64,000 nucleotides of DNA, taken from contig WHVY01000007.1 in the NCBI GenBank assembly GCA_022266195.1, positions 2,542,001 to 2,606,000 of the forward strand. Reading direction: 5' to 3'. Made by a program: the position numbers and the translations under genes. The notes beneath the pieces are model-generated. The model was not told where the DNA came from. It worked only from the letters and a program-made list of their open reading frames with translations, and searched no databases. Each line of letters opens with the position of its first letter. Position 1 is the first letter of the stretch. Source of the stretch: Tetranychus cinnabarinus. Lineage: Eukaryota; Arthropoda; Arachnida; Trombidiformes; Tetranychidae. Of this stretch, positions 45,345 through 58,200 are shown in pieces.

Positions 45345-48300
45345 ATGTTGCTTAAAAATGGTTCTTTTCTTTTTCTCTCACTTCTTTTCCTCTGTGTTAC
45401 ATGGAACTCAGTTTCCGGTTCTGATAATATTGACTCAACATTCAATCAACAGGTAAGCCAATCAGTTTTTCCCTCTCTTCCACTTTCATTTCAAATTTCC
45501 ATTGAAAATTCGTTTGACAGATCAAACTGAAAACTTGGTTCAATTAGCTTTCCAATTATCGATTCTGTTGTTCAACCTTTTCGCTCAGTTTAATATCTTA
45601 TCAATTACTTGCATTTGCTAGATAAATAACTCATTACTATCCAAATGTTGAAATTCTGTTCCCTGGAAGAAGAAAAGTGAATTTAGTGAACACAAAAAAT
45701 GGATAAACTGTTATTGAATAAATTTAAATCCATCAACTTGATTCTTCACTTAATAGCATGCAAGTGAAGAAAAAAGAAAATGAAAGATTCTTTTCATCAA
45801 TTTCCAAATTTCTATTCAATATAAGTATATTTGGATATAGATGGATGTGAAAAGTTTTCATGTTGCATTGAATGCTGAATAAGTTGTTGTTTAAATGTTT
45901 AAATTTATTTAAATTCATTCAACCGATCAGTGAATCTGCTTTGCAAACATCCATTTAAATATGGAATCAAATTTTAGATAATTTCATCTGGATATTGTTG
46001 TTCACCTTTACCTTTTTTTCCATGTAACATTCAACAAATTATCAAATGAAAAGTAAACCTTTCAATGAATGTACATGAATACATCTTGCTGCTTTATTCC
46101 TCATCTAATTATCATTCCATTTATTCTCATGTAACCATCATTTAAAAACTCAATCATTGTCATTTTTAAGCTAACAATTTCATCTCTTGTCAGTCTTTTT
46201 TTCACCCAACATGATTAGCATTGGTCTTGCAAAGACAATTTTTATATTTTTGAGGTACGTAGGAAGATTAGGTTAACTCTTGTTCATTTGTTACCAGACA
46301 AACATGGTAACAATCAGGACAATTTGTAGTTTCCTTAGAAGTTGAAGATTTTCTTGTTCATGAAGGATTTGGTTAACGAAAGGTCTTGGTTCATGGATTA
46401 AATCAGCGAGTCAGTAAACTCAACAGATTAACCATCGGTTTATTTTGCATTGTTATTGTGAAAACAAGTGTCAAGATTCAACCAAATGCATTGACTAAGA
46501 AAGGTTATCATTGCTGTCATTTAATTTGTCTTTTTACAAGAAAAGACTTTTCAAGATTCGAAATTTAGTCAAAGTTCGTTTCAACTGACTCAGAATTTAA
46601 TTTGCATCATCAGGTTATTTTGCATTACAATCGTTCCGGTCAGAATCGACTAATTTTTGCACATGAAAAGACAAGTTTTGCTTTAAAATAGACAAGATTT
46701 AAGTCAAGGAAAAGATCAACACTAAAGGTTAACTTATTTTTGACATTTCTGTTTAAAAAGAAAACAATTTTTTGCATTAGAGTTAACGTTTTGAGCTCAA
46801 AGTTCGAAGTTTTTTTATTTCAATTTTCTACAAAATGTCATCAAAAAGTACAATATGGTTAGTGCGAGATTTGGTAATAGCTGGCCATATCGAAGGCTAT
46901 CGACCATTCGTATGGTTAAACAATATAAAAAAGAGTGTGAGTGAGTTCGAGAGGTAAGAAACCAAACAAACTTAATGAGAAACAGATTATGTTGATTCAG
47001 ATTTTACCAATCTCTATAAGAAATTGCTGATTTGATTCAAACAAATTGATTTAAAAGTTTGCTTATCCTGCCTCAAGCTTAACCTTAATTTTAAGCAAAA
47101 GCTTTCAATGAGCAAAAGTAAGTCAAATCCAAACGAAAAGATTGATTTATTGAAACAAGAAACTTTTTAGCATAAAATGTAAAGGGTCGACTCTCCATTA
47201 GCCTCTATTCACTTGCAGTTGTCCCGGAACCAATAATCGAATTTAAAAAATCTGTAATCTGAAAAAATTCAGACTTCAGACTTGAGAATGTGAGAAAAAA
47301 TTGTTCATTTAATTTTAAAAGTTAGATTTTGATACAAAAAAAACATAGATTGACCTTTGATTTGTTTCATCAATATCTTATAGAAAAAATTGACTCAATT
47401 TTCACCGGAAAAGTTGAAACTTGATAATGTTGACGAAATGTTTGCCCAAACCGAGTCAGATTTGAGTTTATCAACAAACGAAAATGTTTCAGTGATTAAA
47501 TTTGAATGTCAACCAGAAGAGAGGAAAATCAAACAAATTGATGAAATAATGTTAACCAGAAAGTTTACTCAACAATAGTTTTCTTGCCTTGTTCATTGAA
47601 GATTTCATGAGTTAAATCTAGTTAAAAAATCCCAACAGAATTGAGCTTCCATTTCACAAGGCAGAATAATGCTAATAGACATTTTACTTAATCTAATAAC
47701 ATTTATCAGTTGAGAGAAGAAAAGAAAAAGTTGAACAAATTGAACATTTTTGCACCTAATTGTACAATCACAAAGTTATCCTCTCGACTGAACAATAACA
47801 AGTTGATCATTTCAATAAACATTGAAGTAAAAAGAGAGAAAATAAATTAAAGAACAAAAATAGTTTCTTGAAAAAATTCAATCAAGTTTCAACAAAATAT
47901 CAAAAAATGATGAACTTCGTTGCTGTTTCGTTGACGATTTACACACATAATGAGGTTAATCAAATGAATTTATTAGACGGCAACACTTGGCTGGTTATAA
48001 GACAATTGATTAAATGAAATGAATGCAAATTTCGCAAAATGAGATTCAATAATTTTTGCTCTTCTTCTCTTTTTTTTTGATTAAAAATTAGATTCTCGAT
48101 TCACATGAAATTAAATCAAATGAAATTGGTAAACATTACGCTACATCAAGTTTAAGCTACTTTTTGGATAATCAAAGATCAATTATTCCATTATCAACTT
48201 CACCAAAGTTCAATAAGAAAAACAATATCTATTCAAATAATGTTAAAGAAAATAATTTTTACGATTTATACGGAATTAGAGAGTCTACTTATTCACCTGA

Positions 48301-48904
48301 GAATGGAAACAATCTCATTGATTTACCTGGGAAAAGAAAATTTATTCAATTGGATCAACATCTAAATGACTGGATCAGGAGAAGGTCTGCTTTCAATGGA
48401 ATGAGAGGAAAAAAGGTAAACTTACCTTTACCTTCATCACCATATACTTTAAGGTAAACATTTTGATCAACTTATCACAATTTCCAGATAATTTAAGAAC
48501 AACTTTTCCAATTCGATAACCATTAAGTTGAACATTTCAACATTTTAAAATTTTCTTCGTTTAAATAATTGAAATGTTCAATTGCAACAAGAATAGAAAA
48601 TTTGGAGGAGAAAAGATTTCCTGTCAAATTTTCTTCATTCATTAACATGAAACTTTTTTGGTTAAATTTTCGATTAGAAAACTTGATTATTCTGGATTTT
48701 CCATCAACAAACTCGACATTTATTCTTATTTTTGTTAATTTCAGAAATTCTTTTGGCATTTATCATTGGAATCGTACAAATGATAATTTGATTGCCAAAC
48801 GAGCTCAACCTTTTGCTGCTATGCTAGGTAAAAGGTATGCACTTCGAAGAGGTAAGAATGTCCAAAGAAACTCATTTCCACCTTTTCATGTTTGGAATGG
48901 TTGA
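45345..48904 (+). CDS. Neuropeptide precursor, tachykinin-related type
   Basis: Exons 45345-45452, 48092-48453 and 48745-48904 (phases 0 and 2) give about 209 residues. The signal peptide is MLLKNGSFLFLSLLFLCVTW plus NSVSG. Later text has classical processing sites. IRRRSAFNGMRGKK would release SAFNGMR-amide, which fits the arthropod tachykinin-related consensus F-x-G-x-R-amide. AKRAQPFAAMLGKR would release AQPFAAML-amide, similar but ending in Leu. LIDLPGKRK is a further amidation/dibasic site. The remainder is Asn/Ser-rich spacer. The precursor ends NSFPPFHVWNG. Known families predict secretion from neurons or gut endocrine cells and action on a G-protein-coupled receptor. The number of tachykinin-like copies (one or two) is low for arthropods. 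An alternative donor after GKK (48415) would be out of phase with the last exon. An upstream in-frame ATG at 45246 is less likely, because signal-peptide character starts at 45345. Confidence 0.6.
45453..48091. other. Intron of the neuropeptide gene (or two introns around an optional exon)
   Basis: AT-rich. Besides the possible exon at 47384-47578, a 39-codon frame at 46834-46950 ends at a donor-like GAGAG|GTAAGAA but has no convincing acceptor. Confidence 0.35.
47384..47578 (+). CDS. Possible optional exon of the neuropeptide gene
   Basis: After a good acceptor (AATATCTTATAG) a 64-codon frame, phase 0 with exon 1, reads KKLTQFSPEKLKLDNVDEMF and ends FTQQ and TAG at 47576-47578. It is acidic and polar, as precursor spacers are. 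No strong donor is seen, so if used it would either end a short precursor or be spliced at a weak site. Chance is possible. Confidence 0.3.
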   Translation, partial: KKLTQFSPEKLKLDNVDEMFAQTESDLSLSTNENVSVIKFECQPEERKIKQIDEIMLTRKFTQQ

Positions 48905-49243
48905 GCAAAAGAAAAAGCCTTAGAAAAATCACAATATTTTCTCAGTCCATTTTCATGATGATGATAGTTAACTGCAAGAATCCAAAAGTTTACCTTTGCT
49001 TTATCCAAAGATATGCAACTTGCGACTCAATTTTGCTGCTATGCTAGGTAAAAGGCATGCACTTGGAAGAAGTAAGAATTTCCAAAGAAAATCATTTCCA
49101 CCTTTGCATGTTTAGAAAGGTAACTGAAATTCGCAAGATTTTCTGTGTTCTCTTCATTCAGACCATTTCATGATAGTTAACTGAAAAGCATCCAAAAAAT
49201 TGAGTTTACCTTTTGTTTCACCCAAAGACATTTAACCTGCAAA
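48803..49243 (+). repeat. Tandem duplication, 220-bp unit, of the neuropeptide last exon
   Basis: TTTTGCTGCTATGCTAGGTA occurs at 48811 and at 49031. The second copy still reads FAAMLGKRHALGRSKNFQR but has lost two bases just before the motif and carries GGAAGAAGT for CGAAGAGGT. Similarity continues through GATAGTTAACTG and the CCAAAGA stretch. The first copy includes the stop of the gene, so the second lies in the 3' UTR or beyond. Confidence 0.85.
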
Positions 49244-52200
49244 CAGCAAAACTAAAGATAAAACTGCAATATTAAACAACTTGCATAATTTAGCAAACAT
49301 TAAAAAATATTCCCATTGTTATCATTTCTTATTCAATTTCAGTGATAATCTTTATTTTATCCTGAAAAAAGGAAAAAGAAAAAAATAAGTTGAGAGAAAA
49401 ACTTGGAGCCAAACTTTTTTCTTCTCATTTTAATATTTAAATTTTTACTAATCAAAATTTATTGACAACAATTTAATTCGCTAACCATTTTCTCGGTTTC
49501 TTTTATCATGAACAATTCCAAGGACGAGCACGATTCTATGCCAGTAGAGGATAACAGGACAAGTTTACCTGTAAACATGGAAAACGAAAAGTTGAAATGT
49601 CTAAAAAAATCCTTTTGTCTCTACACTTGAAGAAGAGAAAATTGAACAAATTTTTGTTCTTTTCTCCTTTTAAATCGTTCAATTTATTTCCGACGAAATG
49701 CCAAAAAAAGAAAAATATTAAAATGTAATTTTTTTGGATTCAATTTGTGAAAATTATTTCATTTTTGTGTTTCAAGTTATACAATGAATGGTGACTTTTG
49801 GACTAGCAAATGTTTCCACAAACGTGACCCTTAACCAGGCAAGCTCCAGGTTAATCAGCAAGTTAATAGTCTGCTTCAACTCGTGGCTCTTTGAGTCTAT
49901 TTTCACGGTTCAACTTTAGACTGATGTTCAAGTCTAAAAATTTGACTCTTTGAACCATTTTGTTGTAGACAAAAAGTTGGCAAAATGCTAGGATCATGAT
50001 CATGATCATAATCTTAAAGTGCTACAAATTTGATTGAAAATTCATTCTGTGCACATTTTATTCTCGAGAAAGTACATCAATGTGAAAATAACATCAACCA
50101 CTTCATTTTCATCATCATCTTCAATCAATTTATTACTTTAAATTGAATTATCATAATCATTATTCGAATCACGAATATCCTTTGACAAAATTAACAATGT
50201 TATTAAGAAGTTTTTTTTGCTAATGATAAACTCAGTATCTTTATTAGACTACTTATTCAGATTATGTTCAAGTTTATTTTTTGGAAAATTTTCAGTTTCC
50301 TTTCTTTCAACAATTCAACCCAATTTGGCTAATTGTAAACTGTTTTGTTCTTCATGATTAAACTGAGTAAAATTTTGGTTCACAATTTCATGGTAAATTG
50401 ATGATAATTAGGTGTATAAACTTTTTCAAGGAAAAAACTTAGTTGAAACTTGGGCAAATGTAAAAGTGAAACAAATTGAGAAATTATTTCAATGAAACAT
50501 TCAAGTTATTGAAATTGAAAAACGTTCAACAAGGTAAACGATTCAAAAAGAGTTCGACTTTGCAAGTGACATTTCACTCTATTATTGGTCCATTTAACTT
50601 GACTTTTGCATCAATATCGAGTTTAAATGTAAATGATTTATTTATTCATTTACAATTGGATTGGCTAAATTTAAAGTAAAAGTTATCAAAATATTAACTT
50701 AGATGGTAACTGATTTGGAAAAAAATTCAACTGAATTCTTAGCTATTAAGAGGTGATGAATAAAAAATGAAACTAAATTGAAATTTGAATAGCTTCTGAA
50801 ACGCTGGTCAAAATGCAATGATTTTTTTGAAGAAAATATCAAGGAACGACAAATGTTCGTGTTTCAACGCACTTCTTATTTTGTGGCCATGATTTTTAAT
50901 AAGATTCTTAGAATGTCATTTAACTTTTTAGTTTTCGATGAGTTTTGACTCTGGAATCTGCTGCAATATGAGCGCTTTTCATATGGTAAGGGTTAAGAAA
51001 AAGATGATATTGACTTCAAAATCTAATATCATGTCAGATTTTGAATTATATTTGTAAGGTCTCCTAAGGGATGGGGAAAAGATTAAAACTGAGATCAGTT
51101 TCTCAATAACTTAAGTTATGATCAACACTATTAATCAATTCGAGGTTAAATTATTGTAAGGCACTACGAGATGTCAAAGGTTGTAGCGTTTACAAAGGGA
51201 TGGTTAAGATCTAAATAATTATCACAATTAAAATCTACTGAGAATACTTCTATTAGCACAAGTAAGAAATACTATTCGTTAGCATTGCTCACAAACGTTA
51301 ATCAAATGATTACAATAAAGATGAATTCAATTCGTTGAGAAAGCGAAATCCTGTCGCAAATCACAGTTGCAACGCGAATGCAATAGCCACCCAGAGCTAG
51401 GATAACCATCTTATGACTGCTACAACAAGGGTGCAAGCCCTGAACAAACTGCATGAGAGAACCTTATTCTCCCTCTCCTGATTATTTCGTAGGAACAGCC
51501 ACTTCAGTGGCCACATATCATCTCATTAGACAATCTCATTACAATACATTACAACTATGTTGAAGGTTGACCTTATCAGTACTTTAACAATTAGCTTGGT
51601 CAAGTACAACCACTCGAGTGGCCAAAAATATTAAGATTGAACAAAGTACCCAAATGTTTATCAGCACTTTAGAGGCCAATAATTATCTATCTTTAACGAT
51701 CTTGATAAATAACCATCACAATATTAAACAAAAGGAAGAGGAGTAAAAAATGTAAGATTCAACTAAGGGTATAGACATTGAATTACAAACTGTAAATAAA
51801 GAGAGACTAGATGGAATGTTAATCCCTTAGAGTCTTTTTAATATAAAAAAATTCAGTCTAATATCTTTCATTTGGTGAGTTTTGGGACGCAGATCGTTTT
51901 TTAAAAAGAGTCAAACATTTTCAGAAAACTACGGGAAAATTAACATGTAAGAGTCAAGATTTTCCGATTTAGCGTAGTCACACCATGTTTAACCCTAAAA
52001 GACTTTTCATAAACTTTTTTGAAAATCGGCTTTAGCGTTACCTTTGTCACGAAACTACAATCATAGTAACAAATTAAAGTATAAGGTTTTATTTTCATTT
52101 TTTAAATTAAAATTAAATTAAAATCTAATGCAAAAAAAAACAAAAATCGACATATTATTGCATTTTAAAAACGATATCGTTGTCAGTTCATAGGTCTGGT

Positions 52201-55200
52201 TCGACGCAAAATTGAATAAAAATTGGAGCGAAAATTTGCAGGTCCTAACACTTTTTTAACTTATTTCTATTGATCTATCATGAAATTTTCCGAATCGAAT
52301 TGTACCAGTAAGGTCCCTTACCTTGTTGTTTGAGGTATTTTAGGCTAATTGTTTTATATAATGAATTCAACATCATTTTTTGAGCATTTATGCTGTTGTT
52401 TGTATAATGACCAAAATGAAAGAGCAGAAAACGTAACGAAACAATCAGACATTTGAGCAACTCTTTACTATTGACTACCTATAAATGGAAAGTAAAACTT
52501 TCAGATTAAAAATATTGTTGAACATTTAATCGGCAACTTATGACAGGTAACTAACAATACAAGCCCTCGCCAAAGAAAGCAGAGCCTCATCCAACTCCCA
52601 CATACGTCAAACTGGGAGTGAGATTTATTCATTCCCAAAGGTGCTTCATTCACATTATTTATAACTCCATTTGTTTGCTTCTCATTGTAATATTTGACCT
52701 TTCACGCTTTCAAATAAACAATCATAAAATTTATTCCCAAAGAAATGAATCCTTTATTGCCGCTTAAACCAGAGATGACAAATAAAACGGTCCATTTTAA
52801 AGAAACGCAAACCAAAAGGCCAGACGAAAGATTAAACTTGATTTTTGGATAAGAAACAAAAGATTGAAAACCCAAAAAATGAGACTGAAATTGGGTGAAA
52901 TTTGATGAAACCAAAGTAGAGAAAAATATCATTTCAAGTTGAGTCATGATGAAGTATTGACAGTGAAAAAAACATTTCATTCAGACACCAATTGCTATCA
53001 AATTATGCGCATGTTGAATTCAGTTTTTCAGGATAAGAGAGAAGAAAAAATAACAACATTTGCAACGAAATTTTCACAAACATTTCACTTGTATTTTTGC
53101 ACTTGACGAAGTTTTGCTTTCATTTCAAGCTTCATTGTTCAATCAATTTTTGATTCAATAATTAAAAAGTTTTGCAATTGCAATCAATTTTCTTTCACAT
53201 TCATGTAACCTCAAAATCATCGAAAAAAGACTGAAAAAACATCGAGAAAATTTCATAAAACGTTTCAGCATTTCGTTGATTCAACAATTCCAAACGTGAT
53301 CTTGTGCATCGAACAGTTAGAACAGAAAAACTTTGTGAACCAAATCAACTCATCGGCATCAACTTTTCTCAGTTTATTCATATTCTAATTTCAAACTGTT
53401 GGATTTGAACAAATCAAAGGAAATCTGATAAAGGTAAGTTGAGTAGCGAAAAAGAAACAAAAAACTGAATTCCAAATGACGCTTTTGTTGACGAAATGTG
53501 TTGAATCAATAAGCGTTCCTTTTCCTTTTTTATTCGCCTTCATTTATTCTGTCCATGAACAGTTCTTGACTAAAGATTTCAATGGAAAAGAAAGTGAAAA
53601 TCAACAAATTTTCGTCTCAGTTTGAAGTATTATTACAGAATGAACAAGAGACTTATTGAGAGCGAATTTTAAATCAGACAAAAAACGAGAAAAGATTGAA
53701 ATTCATGGACTTTTGACTTATGAATAGTTCAATTTATCAACTTCATTATCAAGTCTTATTGTCATTTATTATAAGAAAAATGTGAATCTTCTTTCCAAGT
53801 AAAACTTTTCATTGAAGAAGAAGAAGAAAAATATTAATCAAAAAGTAAAGTATCATTGAAAGAGAAGTTCAAATTTTCTCAAATTTAAATCAATCATTGA
53901 AACTTATTTTCTCCTCTAATCTCAGGCTTTCTCATTTTCATGATACAGCAAACATTATTAATAATGTTAATAACAATGTTGAAATGACTACCTTTTCATG
54001 TCAACATAATCGTCTTTTTTCGTGATTTTTAACCTTTTCTTGTTCATTTCTTTGAGCAAAGAAATTATTTTATTTTCAAAGAAAAATGAACAAAAGGTGC
54101 AAAAAGTAGGGAATGAAAATGCCAAGAATAACAAGAATAACGATAAGTATAAGTATTATTATCATCGTTATCATCATTAAAATGCTATCATGACGCTTCT
54201 CTGGCTACAGGCTAAAGTTGTATTAACATTTAATTTGGAATAAACAATTTTGTTTCTTTTTTTCTTCTTTATTTATATTCTCAACTAATATTTATCTTCA
54301 GTTTGTTATTATCATCGTTGATGCACTCATACGCCGTGATGAATGTTACATGATTGATTAGGTTATTTATTAAAGACGAACATGAGAAAAAAAGAAAAAT
54401 GTTTTTCAATTGTTCATTTCAACTCCCAAAGGTTTCATTAAGTATTGATCAATTTTGATTAGAAAAGCCAATTTTGCTTTCATCAACAAATTCAATGAAT
54501 GATTAATCATGATCAGTTGAATACAATTGATCAATTAACCAGCCATTTATTTGCAAGTAATCTTAAGGTCGAAAGAAAATGACGAATTGACAGAAATTGA
54601 AATTTTGTTGGTCACTCCGGCGAAGAAATGATGAAGAAAATTATACAAAGTAAAATTGAATTTAACCTACAATTCGTAAGATTGGACAAATTTGCAGTTC
54701 GAGCTTGAGCTTGATCTACTCTTGCAGGGAAATGTTTAACTTTAAATTCGCTTAAAAAGCAATTCTGTCCAACCTTAAGTTTTAGGTTTTTAAAGCAAAC
54801 CAAGAATAGAATGCCCATTCGAATTGAACAACGAAAGTGAATAAATGAGAGTAAAATTAAGAGTTTTCAGCATTTTAATGGAAGAATTTAATTTTATATT
54901 TCAAACAAAAAATTTGCTTCAAACAAGTTGCTGCGTTTCTAATCAAAAGCAAACGCTTTATAAAGCATTCGGGATTGAAGTTTCAAGAATACTCTCAAAC
55001 GTTTGGATCGACTTGCAAAGGGAAATAAAAGATTCCCTTTTGAAGTAAGAATCGAAAGTTTAGCTCCAAGTTGCGAGAGAATTCTCAAACTGAGACCACA
55101 AAAATCGTGATCTTAAAGTGCAGATATCTTCCGAAAACTAACCTGAATATGGACTAACATCAACTAAACTTCGGTTTGCTAAGTTGGGTCAATCATAAAT

Positions 55201-58200
55201 GTAGATTTCGGTATCAATTTCGAGCTCAAAACATTGTCATGTTTATTAATGAAATTCAGTTCAACACTTAAGTGCTGTAGAGTAAACACTCGAATCAAAC
55301 TGAACCTAACGATCAGGACAAAACTGAAACATTGAGTCATCAAAATGCTCTAAATTTAGGAGTTTCAACTAAGGCTGAACTGAAACGATATCACAACTCA
55401 ATAATTGTACATTGAAAACGAATGTTAATATCTTTGATTGACACCACGGAATTGGATGTTGAGCTTGAAAGTATTTTTAACTCGCAAAACAAGTTCATCT
55501 GATTTTTTGCTTCGAATTGCTCAATCTAAAAGTTTTCAAAATCTTTTCATTTCACAAAACTTTCAAATGCTGTTCATGATTATCTCTATAGTCAACAAAT
55601 GATCTTGATAAATCCATCAATATAATGGAATGAAATTTGCCATTTTATTCAAATATATCCAAAGGGTCAACAGAATTTGAAAATTGATGTTAATCCAATT
55701 GTGAATATAAGAAGGAAGAAGGAAATGGTAAATAAGTGCAAAAAGATGAACAGAAAATATCATTTACCTTTTTATACAAATAAGAGGTAAACAATTTCGA
55801 TAACTGGCTGAATATGCTGAAGACACTTTGACCAATTTTCATAATAATATCATCAGTAGAGCAATAAAGATAATTCAAATGAGAGAAAAAAAAGGAAAAG
55901 CGAAAAAATTGTTCAGTGAAATACATTTGGTTCATCATTACAATTTCATCAATCCTAATGGTTACACTGTTAACTTTTAACCTTATCTGAAATTCAACAG
56001 TTCTCGGAATCTTGGACTATCTTTTTTATCCGAATATTTGATGAAAATATTTGATGCTAATAATGATGATGAGCAAAGCAAACAAAAATAGATAATGTTT
56101 ACGAGTTGATAAAGTTGGTTCATTGATAGTGATAACTCCCAGTGAGGCTTGGACTTTTTTCTGATTCTTTGTGAATGTCTTTCGACTTTTCAAGTTTTCT
56201 TTTTCTTTTCTTGCTGTCTTTTCCTCTGATTGGCAACTTGCTCCTTGAAAGTTTTCCAGTGTTACGATAATGGATTGATCATTTCATGTTTACTTGTGTA
56301 TTCAGTGGTGAACCTTTCAGGTGTGAAAAATGTGAAAATGGAAATAATGTGATGCAGAAATTGGCACAAATTTTATTCCAACTGAAGAGAAAAACTTGAA
56401 AATTTTGATTCTTTATTTTTGTTTCTTTCAAACTTAACAACGATTCCATGTTTATCAATTTGTTGTTTTGTTTCTCGCCAGTTTCACGGTTACAGATTTC
56501 AGAATTTATCTTGTTCATTTATCCTTTTGACTTTTTGTTTTTACTGTTGATTTCGAACTTTCAGTGTCTACATTTCATGGTCATTCTTCTAGTCAAACGA
56601 TTGATTTAACCTCATTCAACTTGAATGTGTGCTTGGATTAACCTTGTAAAGGTAAAGCTTTTCAATTGACATTCACAGAGAGTTTGGATAAATTGAAGGG
56701 AAAACAGTTTTAAAGCATATTGTTCAAGGTATCTTCAATAATTGGAAATAAAATTGAACTGGAAAACAATGGAAATTCAATATTTTTGTAGGTAAAAAGA
56801 AAAGAATCGCTTCTGATTCAAACTATTTATGTAACCTAAAGGTTATTTCTGTACTCTCATGATAATGAACTTGGAATGGAATAAACTAGTTCCATGAAGA
56901 GAAAATGGAATCTTGTAACAATACTCTTTCAAGACTTTGCACGAGTTTTGTTTTTAATTCGCAGGTCAAAAATAGTTGATGGGAATCGTTTTAAAGCAAA
57001 AATGTAAAAAGAACAGAAGACTGTTTACAATTCATTTCCGATTTTCATCAATAAATCATCATAAATATGTGTATATTTCGAGTGATACAGTTAGTGATGT
57101 AGTTAAGTTACAAAAACTATTTCACTCGATTCTGAAATGCTTGACTTCGTTTACTTTTCGTTGATCATTATAAGCATTCTAGTTGAAAAGCTACACAAAT
57201 AAAAATGTATCTCTTTGATCTTCAACTTTTAGATGTTTTATCCTGTTAAGATTCATATCTGTCCATTCGCTTTGAAAGATCCATTAAACTGTCAGTTCGA
57301 TCAGATTGCATCTTCGATCAACCTTTTGCATAAGTTGAATGATATTAAAGAGAATTAAGTTTCGATTTTTTTAATAAAATTGTTAACTAACGATTTCAGA
57401 TGTAAATAACATGCAAAAGTTTTCATTTTGATGGCCTCAAGTCGTCAGTCCAGGAAACAAATTGCGCAGTTTCACGGTGGTTCCTCTAGCATTGATAGCA
57501 GTCACTGAAGCTTTTAAGTTACTCTATGTACTCTGTCCAAAGAAGAAGGACTTCTTTTGAGAAAGTTTACCAGACTGAAGACAATCAAAAGCTAATAAAC
57601 ATAGTAAATGACTATTTAAAGCAGTTCAATTTGATTGATGGACGAATTGGTCGATATAATTTGCTATATCAATATTCAAATATCGATGATTATGTTTAGT
57701 TGATATCATCTAGTTTTTAGCTTGAATATCACTTAATATTTGTCTTTCAGAGTCTAACTGCGATTTTAATCAAAGTGAAAGTAAGAAAAGGTTTATTGTT
57801 CAAATACAATTTATTAATACTAAAAAAGGAAACATCCATTGATCTTTTGCTAAACTTGTCCACTGTTTTTCACTTGAATAATATCTTTGGTCAAAGAAAA
57901 GTAAAGGTCGATAATTTGTTTCTTTTACCTTGATTAATGCTGAAAATATTGACAGACATGTCCACAACTTAAATGAACTTGCAATTTAAGTTGAATCAAA
58001 CGAGCTTTTCCAGTGCAATTACGATTAGAGTCAATTATAATGCAAAATGCGATTGTAAAGTGCATTATGAAGAAGAGTTAACAAATATCGCTTTATAAAT
58101 CCTAATACATCAAGTTGATTAGCGGTAACCAAACAGGAAAAAGTTACAGTTTAACTCAATTAACCTTTAACTTTTCAAATAATACAGAGTAAACAGTTGA

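Noticed and set aside
46834..46950. Short frame MSSKSTIWLVRDLVIAGHIE ending at a donor-like site
   Set aside because: No convincing acceptor or start context; mentioned only in the intron entry.
51340..51560. Patch of different composition with CACTTCAGTGGCC and CACTCGAGTGGCC
   Set aside because: No frame, terminal repeat or RNA structure could be established; possibly an old element remnant.
57420..57560. Minus-strand text SVTAINARGTTVKLRNLF
   Set aside because: Too short, followed by a stop and without splice context.
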